Below, piece after piece: positions 1 through 6,821 of a stretch of DNA of 9,932 nt (position 1 is its first letter; each line of letters begins with the position of its first letter). The translations under genes and the position numbers were made by a program. The stretch is from Candidatus Aminicenantota bacterium (GTDB lineage Bacteria; Acidobacteriota; Aminicenantia; Aminicenantales; Aminicenantaceae): the NCBI GenBank assembly GCA_016926925.1, contig JAFGNQ010000080.1, positions 1 to 9,932 of the forward strand. Direction: 5' to 3'. Below the pieces are notes generated by a model. It was not told the origin of the DNA. It was given only the letters and a program-made list of their open reading frames with translations, and did no database searches.

Positions 1-750
1 ACCGATCTGTTTCGGATTGATGTCACTCCGGGATTGGAGGTATTTCAAGGCGGCCAAGGCATCCGTGGCGAAATCCGCTGTGGTCGCGTCAGAGACATTG
101 CCGCCGGAACCGCCCATGCCGCGGTCGTCGTACAGTAAAACAGCGATGCCGTTTCGGGTGAAATGGTCGGCGATGTCCTGAAAGATCTTCCATCCGAAAA
201 GTTCCTCGTACCGATTTTGAGGACCGCTGCCGGTGATCATAACCACAGCCGGGTGTTTTCCCTCTTTTTTTGGCCGCTTCAATTCGCCTGTGAATTTGAT
301 GTCGCCGTTATGAAATGTCACCTCTTCAACATCGTAAGGCAGGGGCACTTTCGGTTTTTCAGGTTCTTTTTCAGCTTTCTCCATCGAGCGAGATAAACTG
401 AAAGCGCCCCTTATTCCACCTTGTTCAAAATGACCGGTTATCTTATCCCCCTCGACAGTCCCCTCGAAACCGGCTACAGCCTGTGGAGTTTCCAGTATGA
501 AGGAGATATTCGGGTGCTCGTAGGCGATATCTTTGAGGGGCAGCCCATTGACGCCCTGCAAAGGAATGTCCATCGTGCCTTTAAGCTCTCCTCCCTCGGT
601 CTTGAAATGCGCAACGAACTCCAATTTCTGGCCCATAATCTCGATGATACCGTCCCATGTGCCGTCGACTTGGCTCTGACCTGCTGCTGCTATCAAGCTT
701 GAACCGAAAAATAAACAGATGCAAGAACATAATACAAACGCCTTTTTCAA
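1..750 (-). CDS. Secreted two-domain alpha/beta hydrolase (C-terminus cut off by window edge)
   Basis: The reverse strand encodes 250 residues without a stop, running off the window at base 1. Residues 1-24 form a signal peptide (KK, then a hydrophobic run ending LIAAAGQ), so the enzyme probably acts in the periplasm or outside. Residues about 28-121 form a beta-rich accessory domain (begins GTWDGIIEI, ends GGIRGAFSLSR). A charged Lys/Glu/Pro linker (about 123-139) leads to an alpha/beta hydrolase domain. Visible there are the oxyanion-type loop ITGSGPQNR (172-180) and the strand and turn VLLYDDRGMGGSGG (204-217), typical of COG1073/dienelactone-hydrolase-like esterases. The nucleophile elbow is expected just beyond the edge, so catalysis cannot be confirmed. 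I chose TTG at 750 because GGAGGT lies just upstream; an in-frame ATG at 762 has no such site and would place GGAGGT inside the gene. It is divergent from the S9 peptidase. The exact substrate is unknown. Confidence 0.85.
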   Translation of the reverse strand, partial: MKKAFVLCSCICLFFGSSLIAAAGQSQVDGTWDGIIEIMGQKLEFVAHFKTEGGELKGTMDIPLQGVNGLPLKDIAYEHPNISFILETPQAVAGFEGTVEGDKITGHFEQGGIRGAFSLSRSMEKAEKEPEKPKVPLPYDVEEVTFHNGDIKFTGELKRPKKEGKHPAVVMITGSGPQNRYEELFGWKIFQDIADHFTRNGIAVLLYDDRGMGGSGGNVSDATTADFATDALAALKYLQSRSDINPKQIG

Positions 751-754
751 TTTG

Positions 755-760
755 ACCTCC
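755..760 (-). promoter_or_regulatory. Ribosome binding site deciding a TTG start
   Basis: GGAGGT on the reverse strand lies 4 bases before TTG at 750 and overlaps the competing in-frame ATG (762-760). It favours the TTG as the true start of the hydrolase. Confidence 0.6.
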
Positions 761-948
761 ATTGATTTAATATTAGCTAAGATATACTCTTTTTTTTAAG
801 GAACTATTCATTTAAATTCACAGTATATATCAAATTCAATTCCATTTCACTCTAATGAGCCTGGCTTATACATAAAATGCAACCTCGACTCGTGAATAAT
901 CCAGGATATATGTGGTTGATCGGGATTTTGAACGATATGTTAAGAGTT

Positions 949-978
949 TTGACTTGGTTGCATTTCTTGTGGTATAAG
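949..978 (+). promoter_or_regulatory. Predicted sigma70-type promoter of the S9 peptidase
   Basis: The -35 box TTGACT (949-954) is followed after 18 bases by TATAAG (973-978), with TGG directly before it giving an extended -10. Transcription would start near 985, leaving a leader of about 90 bases before the GTG at 1076. This is inferred from consensus only. Confidence 0.55.
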
Positions 979-1062
979 CTCCATGTTAAGACATTGGGTG
1001 TTCACATTCTTAAATCCTTATTCACTTCCATTTGTGGGTAATCTTACATATCATTTTATATC

Positions 1063-1070
1063 AAGGAGGT
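1063..1070 (+). promoter_or_regulatory. Ribosome binding site deciding a GTG start
   Basis: AAGGAGGT, nearly a full anti-Shine-Dalgarno match, ends 5 bases before the GTG at 1076. It fixes the start of the S9 peptidase downstream of the longest open frame. Confidence 0.8.
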
Positions 1071-1075
1071 CGATT

Positions 1076-3124
1076 GTGAGAAAAATTTCAACTAAAGGGT
1101 TGATTATGCTGTTGTTGATGATCGGGATTTCTGCCGTGAGCCATTCAGATCAGGATCTGTCCAAGGTGTTCACTCTTCGGGATTATTTTGATCTGGAGAG
1201 TGTCGGGGATGTTCAGATTTCACCGGACGGTTCAAAAATCATCTATGTGCGCCAGATAATGGATGTCATGACGGACAGACGGTACTCCAACCTATGGATC
1301 ATCAACTTCGATGGTACGGGAAATCGCCCTTTGACCAGCGGGCTCTATAATGACAGCTCCCCTCGCTGGTCGCCCGACGGAAATAAAATCATGTTTGTCT
1401 CTACCAGAGACGGCAAGCCGCAGATCTATAAACGCTGGATGGATACAGGTGAGACCGTGATGCTGACAAACCTGCTTTTCCCTCCCAGCGGGATTTCCTG
1501 GTCTCCGGATGGGAAGCACATTGCATTTTCCTCGGTCGTTCCGGCAAAACCGATGACCGTAGCTTCGCCTCTGCCTGCACCTCCCGGAGCTAAATGGGCT
1601 GCGCCTGCCACAGTCATAGACAAATCTTTTTATCGTTTTGACGGTATGGGGTATAAGGTCGCTATGGGCTACATGCATCTTTTCGTCATTCCAGCGGACG
1701 GCGGAACGCCCAGACAGCTTTCCAAGGGGGATTTTCACCATCCTTTCGCTCTTTTCGGTGCTAACCTGGAGTGGACACCGGACAGCAAATGCATCGTTCT
1801 TTCAGCTAACCGCAGAGACGATTGGGAATACGAAATCATGGATGGAGAGATTTATGAATTTGCGGTTGCGGACGGGGCGATGAAAAAACTGACGGATCGC
1901 AGGGGACCGGACGGTTCCCCAGCCGTATCTCCTGACGGCAAGCTCATTGCCTACACGGGTTTTGACGATCGGTATCAGGGTTACCAGCTTACCAAGCTCT
2001 ATGTGATGAATCGAGACGGAAGCAATTCTCGTGTTGTGATCGACAACCTTGACAGGAGCGTATCCAATGTTCAATGGGGAAGTGACGGCAAGGGGGTGTA
2101 TTTCGCCTACGACGACAAAGGGAATACGAAGCTTGCCTATACGACCTTGAATGGGAATATCAAGGCTATAACGGGCAACCTGGGGGGAGGGGGATTCTCT
2201 GTCGCGAAAAACGGAAACTTCGCTTACGTTACAACAACGCCTTATGTTCCTTCCGATGTCGCTGTAGGAACACTGACAAATCCCAAAATGCGTGTTATCA
2301 CTGCTGTCAACAAAGACCTTTTTGACTACAAAGCTCTAGGAGAGGTGGAGGAGATTTGGTACAAGTCCTCCAAAGACGGCCGGGATATTCATGGTTGGAT
2401 CATGAAGCCGCCGGGATTCGATCCTTCCAAGAAATACCCCTTGGTCCTCAAAATCCACGGCGGGCCCTTCGCCAATTACGGTGACCGGTTCGAGATCGAA
2501 ATGCAGGCTATGGCAACAAGCGGCTATGTCGTTCTCTACACCAACCCCAGGGGAAGCACGAGCTACGGAGAGGAATTCGGTAACTTGATTCATCACGCGT
2601 ATCCGGGGGACGATTTTTACGACCTCGATTCCGGGGTCGATGCCGTTATCGCCAAAGGGTATATCGATGAGGACAATCTTTTTGTCACAGGAGGAAGCGG
2701 AGGAGGCGTGCTTACCTGCTGGATGATCGGGAATACGGATCGTTTTAGAGCTGCCGCAACGATATATCCGGTCATCAACTGGTACAGTTGGGTATTGACT
2801 GCGGATATGTCGAGCCTGGGTCTCAAATATTGGTTCCCAGGATTCCCCTGGGACAATGTGGAACATTACGAAAAACGGAATCTTTTGTCCGTTGTCGAGA
2901 ATGTCAAATGCCCGACCATGGTCATGTGCGGAGAAGAAGACTGGCGGTGTCCGATGTCCGAATCAGAACAATATTATCAGGCTCTGAAGCAGTTGGGTAT
3001 CGAGGCCGTTCTGGTTAGGTTTCCTGAAGAAAGTCACGGCATAGCCGGCCGTCCCAGCCATCATATATCCAAGATGCAACACATCAATGCCTGGTTCGAT
3101 CAGCACAAGCAAAAGAAAGACTGA
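1076..3124 (+). CDS. Secreted S9 family peptidase (prolyl oligopeptidase / acylaminoacyl-peptidase type)
   Basis: An exported serine peptidase of 682 residues, the usual length for S9 dipeptidyl/acylaminoacyl peptidases, which trim short peptides. Residues 1 to about 25 are a signal peptide (VRKISTKG, then a hydrophobic core LIMLLLMIGISAV). A beta-propeller follows, with PD40-type blades marked by ISPDGSKIIY, WSPDGNKIMF, WSPDGKHIAF, WTPDSKCIVL and VSPDGKLIAY. The C-terminal alpha/beta hydrolase domain (from about 430) has the complete triad: Ser541 in GGSGG, Asp622 in GEEDWRCP and His654 in EESHG. The nucleophile elbow reads GGSGGG where most S9 members have GGSYGG, a variant I believe occurs in the family. 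The open frame extends to an ATG at 983, but GTG at 1076 has the strong ribosome site and starts exactly at the signal peptide. Only 21 bases separate its stop from the convergent oxidoreductase, with no clear terminator. Substrate specificity is unknown. Confidence 0.93.
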   Translation: MRKISTKGLIMLLLMIGISAVSHSDQDLSKVFTLRDYFDLESVGDVQISPDGSKIIYVRQIMDVMTDRRYSNLWIINFDGTGNRPLTSGLYNDSSPRWSPDGNKIMFVSTRDGKPQIYKRWMDTGETVMLTNLLFPPSGISWSPDGKHIAFSSVVPAKPMTVASPLPAPPGAKWAAPATVIDKSFYRFDGMGYKVAMGYMHLFVIPADGGTPRQLSKGDFHHPFALFGANLEWTPDSKCIVLSANRRDDWEYEIMDGEIYEFAVADGAMKKLTDRRGPDGSPAVSPDGKLIAYTGFDDRYQGYQLTKLYVMNRDGSNSRVVIDNLDRSVSNVQWGSDGKGVYFAYDDKGNTKLAYTTLNGNIKAITGNLGGGGFSVAKNGNFAYVTTTPYVPSDVAVGTLTNPKMRVITAVNKDLFDYKALGEVEEIWYKSSKDGRDIHGWIMKPPGFDPSKKYPLVLKIHGGPFANYGDRFEIEMQAMATSGYVVLYTNPRGSTSYGEEFGNLIHHAYPGDDFYDLDSGVDAVIAKGYIDEDNLFVTGGSGGGVLTCWMIGNTDRFRAAATIYPVINWYSWVLTADMSSLGLKYWFPGFPWDNVEHYEKRNLLSVVENVKCPTMVMCGEEDWRCPMSESEQYYQALKQLGIEAVLVRFPEESHGIAGRPSHHISKMQHINAWFDQHKQKKD

Positions 3125-3145
3125 TTCAAGCGCGCTTAATTGGTC

Positions 3146-4240
3146 CTAAAAGGAAATGGATTCCAAGGAGACGAACTTTTTTGTTGCGAAGCTTTCATAG
3201 GCTGCGAGAAGAACCTTAAGAGCTTTCAGTCCGTCTGTACCGGTCACTTCGGGCTCTGTGCCGTTCGTGATGCTTTTGGCTAATGAGTCGAGCTGCATAG
3301 CGAAATTGCCGGGCATAGGCCGGTCATCCACAGGGATTTGAATGCGTTTGTCTTTGCTGAAGAAGAACAGTTTGTTGGGATAGTGAAAGATCCTTAGGGC
3401 ACCTTTTGTTCCGTGTACACGAATATTTCCCGGCGTTTCGTTCCAGTTCCCTCCGGGAGTGAGTTTGCCGCAAGCATCCCATCCTGCGCCCCAACCGAAA
3501 ATGCCTTCATATGGCATTTCAGAAGTATAGCTGGCTTCGTTGTAGACAAGCTGGCCGACAGCACCGGTGGCGAAGAACATAGTGAGGAACTCGGTCCCAG
3601 GAGGCTCTCCCGAGATGTTGCCTTTTCCCACAACGGACTGCACCTCGCTTCCCGTAAACCACCTGAAGACGTCGATAAGGTGGATGCCGTGATCGACAAG
3701 ACCCATACCCCCACCGCCTGGTCTTCCCGGGGGGTAGTGGTGGGGACCAAGATCGTGAAAAGCCCCGGGCCCTTGGCCCCCAACCTGGATTTCCATGAGG
3801 AGTATGATGTCACCGAGCCGGCCTTCATCGATCAGCTCTTTGGCCTTTTGGCAGGCGCACAAAAAGCGGTAGCTTGAGCCGTATTGAAATTTCACTCCCT
3901 CATTCCGGCATTTCGTAATCATAGCTTTGGCGTCTTCAAGCGTGAGGGTCATTGGCTTCTCGCAGAGAATGTGGACGCCGCGTTCGGCGACCCTTTCCGT
4001 CACTTCCCGATGACTGGATGCAGGCGTAAGGATACAGGCGATATCCGGATTCTCCTTGTCCAGCATCTCCTCATAATTTGTGTAGCCTTTGAATCCCCAT
4101 TCCTTCGCCATGAGGTTTAAGCGGTCCGGACGGATCTCCGCTCCGGCAACAATTGTGACATTCTTGGCGTTCTTGTAGCCCCCGAGGTGAACCTCGGCTA
4201 CAGCACCCAAACCAATCAGTCCGACTCTAAGTTTTTTCAA
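3146..4240 (-). CDS. Gfo/Idh/MocA family NAD(P)-dependent oxidoreductase
   Basis: A cytoplasmic dehydrogenase of 364 residues, typical for the family, which oxidises hydroxyl groups of sugars, inositols, sugar acids and related compounds. The N-terminal Rossmann fold shows the dinucleotide loop VGLIGLGAVAEVH (6-18). The family signature EKP is at 94-96 (ILCEKPMTLT). The C-terminal substrate domain carries GLVDHGIHLIDVFRW (180-194), with Asp183 and His187 in the usual catalytic area. A glycine/proline/histidine-rich loop at 154-180 (GGQGPGAFHDLGPHH and following) precedes that motif and probably shapes substrate choice. The start is TTG at 4240, with GGGAG (4253-4249) 8 bases upstream and no in-frame ATG nearby. 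It lies 29 bases behind the BKACE gene, so the two are probably one operon. I infer that it supplies or removes the keto group used by BKACE. The actual substrate cannot be read from sequence. Confidence 0.9.
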   Translation of the reverse strand: MKKLRVGLIGLGAVAEVHLGGYKNAKNVTIVAGAEIRPDRLNLMAKEWGFKGYTNYEEMLDKENPDIACILTPASSHREVTERVAERGVHILCEKPMTLTLEDAKAMITKCRNEGVKFQYGSSYRFLCACQKAKELIDEGRLGDIILLMEIQVGGQGPGAFHDLGPHHYPPGRPGGGGMGLVDHGIHLIDVFRWFTGSEVQSVVGKGNISGEPPGTEFLTMFFATGAVGQLVYNEASYTSEMPYEGIFGWGAGWDACGKLTPGGNWNETPGNIRVHGTKGALRIFHYPNKLFFFSKDKRIQIPVDDRPMPGNFAMQLDSLAKSITNGTEPEVTGTDGLKALKVLLAAYESFATKKFVSLESISF

Positions 4241-4269
4241 TAGATCAACTCCCTGTATGCGAAGTGTTT

Positions 4270-5250
4270 TTAGATGTTGGCTCCGTGGTAGATTCCCAGG
4301 ATTTCCCTGGCTTCTTCGGCAGTGGCGATTTCTCTGCCCAGCTCTCGGGAGATAGTGGCGATTTTCTTGGCGCTATCGGCGCTGCGTTTTATGATCTCAT
4401 CCTTGTGAGGATACATGTGGATATGGTCTTCCATCCCCACGCGAATACTCTCCACGCCCATGAGAATCGCAAATGTACTCAAGGCGAGCCAATTCCGGCC
4501 GCCGGCACTGAGCCCGATGACACTTCCTTCCGGCATCATTTTTATCATACCTAGGAGGTACATATAACCCCAAGGGTCGGGGTAAGTCTCTGCGGCGTTG
4601 TGCATTCCGGGTCCCATGGACATGAGATAGGGCTTATCGAGAATGCCGGGTTTGATGAGCCATTCTTTGACATTCATAATGGCTTCCCAGTTGTGGTTCA
4701 TAAACTCGGGTTTGATCTTATTTTCTTGAAGGTATTGGATTGTCTTCACTGTGTTTGTTTCGGTAGCGATGCTCAATTCAACTTCATTATCCAATGTCTC
4801 TGCCGCATAGGACACCGGGGTGAATATGGTAGATTCCATATACTTTCTGTCGTTCCCCGAGAAGAGATCCACCAGAGGTTTAACAGCCTCGTAGCTGTAG
4901 TGGGTAGCTCCGGGAACATAGCTCTCGCAAGAGCTTGGCTGGATGATCATATCAGGACACTTATCGAGAATCATGTCGATACATTCCTTTAAAACTTCTT
5001 TGGGTGCTCCCATAGAGCCATCCGGATTTCTGGTGTGAAGATGAGCGACCGTCGCTCCCTCTTCGTAGGCTGCTATCGTCTGATCAGCGATCTCCTTGGC
5101 TGTGTAAGGCTGATAGGGATTCTGCCTTCTGGTTGTTGTGCCCCCGGTCGGGCATACGGTGATAATCAGCTTTTTGTCCATAGTCGGATTCGGGGGTTGC
5201 TTGGAAATCATCTCCGACCATTTGAAGCCTTCATAAACTTTATCTGCCAT
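4270..5250 (-). CDS. Beta-keto acid cleavage enzyme (BKACE / DUF849 family)
   Basis: A member of the family that includes 3-keto-5-aminohexanoate cleavage enzyme (Kce). These Zn-dependent TIM-barrel enzymes condense a beta-keto acid with acetyl-CoA to give acetoacetate and a new acyl-CoA. Visible motifs are KLIITVCPTGG (27-37), the metal-binding HLHTR with His70 and His72, SAGGRNW (248-254), and VGMEDHIH with Glu274 (271-278), the likely third zinc ligand by analogy with Kce. The length is 326 residues, longer than many members because about 24 residues precede the usual first strand. That extension appears real: ATG at 5250 has AAGGAG 6 bases upstream, whereas the internal Met24 has no ribosome site. 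The first motif reads VCPTGG where many members have VAPTGA, pointing to a subgroup. It is first in an operon with the oxidoreductase and divergent from a CoA-transferase. Family members act on varied acids, so I do not assign it to lysine fermentation. Confidence 0.9.
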   Translation of the reverse strand: MADKVYEGFKWSEMISKQPPNPTMDKKLIITVCPTGGTTTRRQNPYQPYTAKEIADQTIAAYEEGATVAHLHTRNPDGSMGAPKEVLKECIDMILDKCPDMIIQPSSCESYVPGATHYSYEAVKPLVDLFSGNDRKYMESTIFTPVSYAAETLDNEVELSIATETNTVKTIQYLQENKIKPEFMNHNWEAIMNVKEWLIKPGILDKPYLMSMGPGMHNAAETYPDPWGYMYLLGMIKMMPEGSVIGLSAGGRNWLALSTFAILMGVESIRVGMEDHIHMYPHKDEIIKRSADSAKKIATISRELGREIATAEEAREILGIYHGANI

Positions 5251-5364
5251 ATTTTTCTCCTTTTTTAAAAATTTGGAGTTTTTCCACCGTTTGTTTTGGT
5301 GCTGATTGAAAAGAACTTCTTTATCATATTTTTGCTTAGTTCCAATTCCATTCGGGGTTTGAAA

Positions 5365-5393
5365 GATATATCATATAAATATCAATAGGTCAA
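5365..5393 (-). promoter_or_regulatory. Predicted sigma70-type promoter of the BKACE-oxidoreductase operon
   Basis: On the reverse strand, TTGACC (5393-5388) is followed after 17 bases by TATATC (5370-5365), with TGA before it as an extended -10. Transcription would start near 5358, giving a leader of roughly 110 bases before ATG 5250. Consensus match only. Confidence 0.5.
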
Positions 5394-5400
5394 CCGGAAT

Positions 5401-5420
5401 AGATTATAGATTATAAGATT
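5401..5420. repeat. Short tandem repeat between divergent promoters
   Basis: AGATTAT occurs twice in tandem (5401-5407, 5408-5414), followed by the related AAGATT (5415-5420). It sits just upstream of both divergent -35 boxes (5393 leftward, 5431 rightward). It could be an activator or repressor site, an AT-rich UP-like element, or chance in AT-rich DNA. Confidence 0.4.
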
Positions 5421-5430
5421 CAAATTTGTT

Positions 5431-5459
5431 TTGCATCTGCCCGGAAAGGGTGGTAAAAT
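5431..5459 (+). promoter_or_regulatory. Predicted sigma70-type promoter of the CoA-transferase gene
   Basis: TTGCAT (5431-5436) is followed after 17 bases by TAAAAT (5454-5459), with TGG directly before it as an extended -10. Transcription would start near 5466, giving a short leader of about 30 bases. The ribosome site AGAGG (5486-5490) lies 5 bases before ATG 5496. Confidence 0.55.
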
Positions 5460-5495
5460 GCGCCAGATTTTAATATTCTTCGCAAAGAGGTCCTC

Positions 5496-6686
5496 ATGAG
5501 CGTACTCGATAATATTCGTGTTATTGATTTGACTCAGGCATTGGCAGGACCCTACTGCACAATGATGCTAGGGGACATGGGGGCGGAGATCATTAAAGTG
5601 GAACAGCCTGGTTCGGGTGACCAGTCCCGCGGCTGGGGGCCTCCATTCCTGAAAGGAGAGAGTACGTATTTTCTTGCTATCAACAGAAACAAAAAGAGCC
5701 TCACTCTCGATTTGAAGCCCGAAGAAGGTAAAGCCATCATGCACAAGCTTGTCTCTAAGGCTGATGTATTCGTCACCAACCTGCCGCGCCAGAGCTCGCG
5801 TCAAAAAACAGGAGTGGATTCCTCCACACTCATGAAATTGAATCCTCGTCTGGTCTATGTTTCGATCACCGGCTACGGTATGACCGGGCCCGATGCGGAA
5901 CGTCCTGGTTATGATGTCATTTCCCAGGGGGAGAGCGGTTTGATGAGTTTAACAGGAGCGCCGGAGGCGGGGCCGGTCCGGTATCCCATCCCTTTAGCAG
6001 ATATGACGGCAGGCGTATATGCCGCCTTAGGAGTTATGGGAGCTTTGCTGGCTCGCGAGAAAAACGGTCGTGGACAGGTTCTTGATATCAGTCTTCTGGA
6101 GAGCCAGAGTGCTTGGCTGGCCATTCTGGCCAGCGGCTACCTCAATGCCGATAAAAAACCGCAGCGGTTGGGGAATCTGCATCCCAACATCGCTCCTTAT
6201 GAGGTTTTTCGAACTGAGGACAAGCCCATCATTGTAGCCGTGGGGACACAACGACTCTGGGCTCTGTTCTGTGAGTTGCTCGACATGACTGATAATGTAA
6301 TGAACGATCCTTGTTTCGCTACCAATGCCGACCGAATGGCCAACCGGGACGCCTTGCGGGCAATTATTGAGGAAAAGTTGAAAGAGAGAAAAGCCGGGTA
6401 TTGGCTGGACGCTTTTCGCAAGGCTCAGATACCCTGCGGTCCTATCAATTCAGTCCCTGATACTCTGGCTCATCCTCAGCTACTTGAACGGGGCTTTCTT
6501 GTAGAACTCGAGCATCAAACGACGGGGCGGGTGAAATCCCTGGCAAATCCGGTTCGCTTCTCGGATACTGTCAATCAATACCGGCTGCCGCCTCCTTCGC
6601 TGGGCGAACACAATCTTGAGATTTTAGCCGCACTCGGCTTCTCTCCGGCTGATATAGAAGTTTTAAAGAAAAAGAACATCATTTAA
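5496..6686 (+). CDS. Family III CoA-transferase (CaiB/BaiF/formyl-CoA transferase type)
   Basis: A cytoplasmic enzyme of 396 residues, the normal length, that moves CoA from an acyl-CoA to a free acid through an aspartyl-CoA mixed anhydride. The family start is clear: RVIDLTQALAGPYCTMMLGDMGAEIIKVE (8-36, opening quoted as RVIDLTQALAGP). The nucleophile is Asp169 in YPIPLADMTAG (163-173). GRGQVLDISLLES (191-203) and the C-terminal IPCGPINSV (312-320) with HPQLLERGF (326-334) are also typical. The loop after VFV reads TNLPRQSS at 94-101, whereas many members have a form close to ENFRPG; this may affect substrate or CoA handling. ATG at 5496 has AGAGG upstream and its own predicted promoter. It is divergent from the BKACE operon, so it probably activates a pathway acid or recycles CoA from a BKACE product. 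Racemase-like members share this fold, but Asp169 and the overall pattern favour a transferase. Confidence 0.92.
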   Translation: MSVLDNIRVIDLTQALAGPYCTMMLGDMGAEIIKVEQPGSGDQSRGWGPPFLKGESTYFLAINRNKKSLTLDLKPEEGKAIMHKLVSKADVFVTNLPRQSSRQKTGVDSSTLMKLNPRLVYVSITGYGMTGPDAERPGYDVISQGESGLMSLTGAPEAGPVRYPIPLADMTAGVYAALGVMGALLAREKNGRGQVLDISLLESQSAWLAILASGYLNADKKPQRLGNLHPNIAPYEVFRTEDKPIIVAVGTQRLWALFCELLDMTDNVMNDPCFATNADRMANRDALRAIIEEKLKERKAGYWLDAFRKAQIPCGPINSVPDTLAHPQLLERGFLVELEHQTTGRVKSLANPVRFSDTVNQYRLPPPSLGEHNLEILAALGFSPADIEVLKKKNII

Positions 6687-6821
6687 ATTCCCTTCAGGTC
6701 ATTCTCAACTCGAACCCGGAAGACCATTATCCTGAATATGATCGATAATATTTTCTTGACATCGCATGCATGAAAAGATAATGGTATACAGAAATTGTAT
6801 TGTGTCCCACTATTTTTCGCT
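6687..6821 (+). promoter_or_regulatory. Intergenic region with possible promoter for the amidohydrolase
   Basis: A perfect -35 box TTGACA (6756-6761) is followed by GATAAT (6777-6782), but the spacing is only 15 bases, so activity is uncertain. There is no convincing terminator after the CoA-transferase stop: an AT-only inverted repeat (ATTATC/GATAAT, about 6726-6750) is too weak. The downstream pair may therefore be partly co-transcribed with the CoA-transferase. Confidence 0.3.

Larger units (their letters stand above)
761..1075. promoter_or_regulatory. AT-rich divergent intergenic region between hydrolase and S9 peptidase
   Basis: This 315-base gap holds no gene I can support. It carries a good rightward promoter (949-978) and the long leader of the S9 peptidase. 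The leftward gene has only weak promoter candidates, for example TTGAAT followed 18 bases later by TTAAAT on the reverse strand around 815-845, so I do not call one. A run of eight or more T at about 790-798 sits in the hydrolase leader. I see no convincing operator, riboswitch or hairpin. Confidence 0.5.

Noticed and set aside
421..702. A 93-codon plus-strand open frame near the left edge
   Set aside because: It is antisense to the signal-peptide-bearing hydrolase, whose reading frame is continuous and family-like.
2179..2192. G-rich tract that might mark a frameshift in the S9 peptidase
   Set aside because: The frame runs through it as NLGGGGFS and both flanks keep S9 character, so no frameshift is needed.
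3128..3137. Palindrome AAGCGCGCTT between convergent genes, as a terminator
   Set aside because: It has no loop and no T-run, so it can form only about 3 base pairs; it may be chance.
3413..3877. A 154-codon open frame on the plus strand opposite the oxidoreductase
   Set aside because: It lies fully antisense to a gene with clear family motifs, its product has no recognisable domain, and it has no convincing ribosome site.
4270..5250. Naming the BKACE gene kce (lysine fermentation)
   Set aside because: The family acts on many beta-keto acids and none of the diagnostic lysine-fermentation partners are in this window.
837..5352. CAATTCCATT shared by both divergent gaps (837-846 and 5343-5352) as a common operator
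   Set aside because: A 10-base match between two AT-rich gaps is not far from chance, and its position relative to the promoters differs.
6726..6750. Inverted repeat ATTATC/GATAAT after the CoA-transferase as a terminator
   Set aside because: The stem is short and AT-only with a long loop, so it would be unstable.
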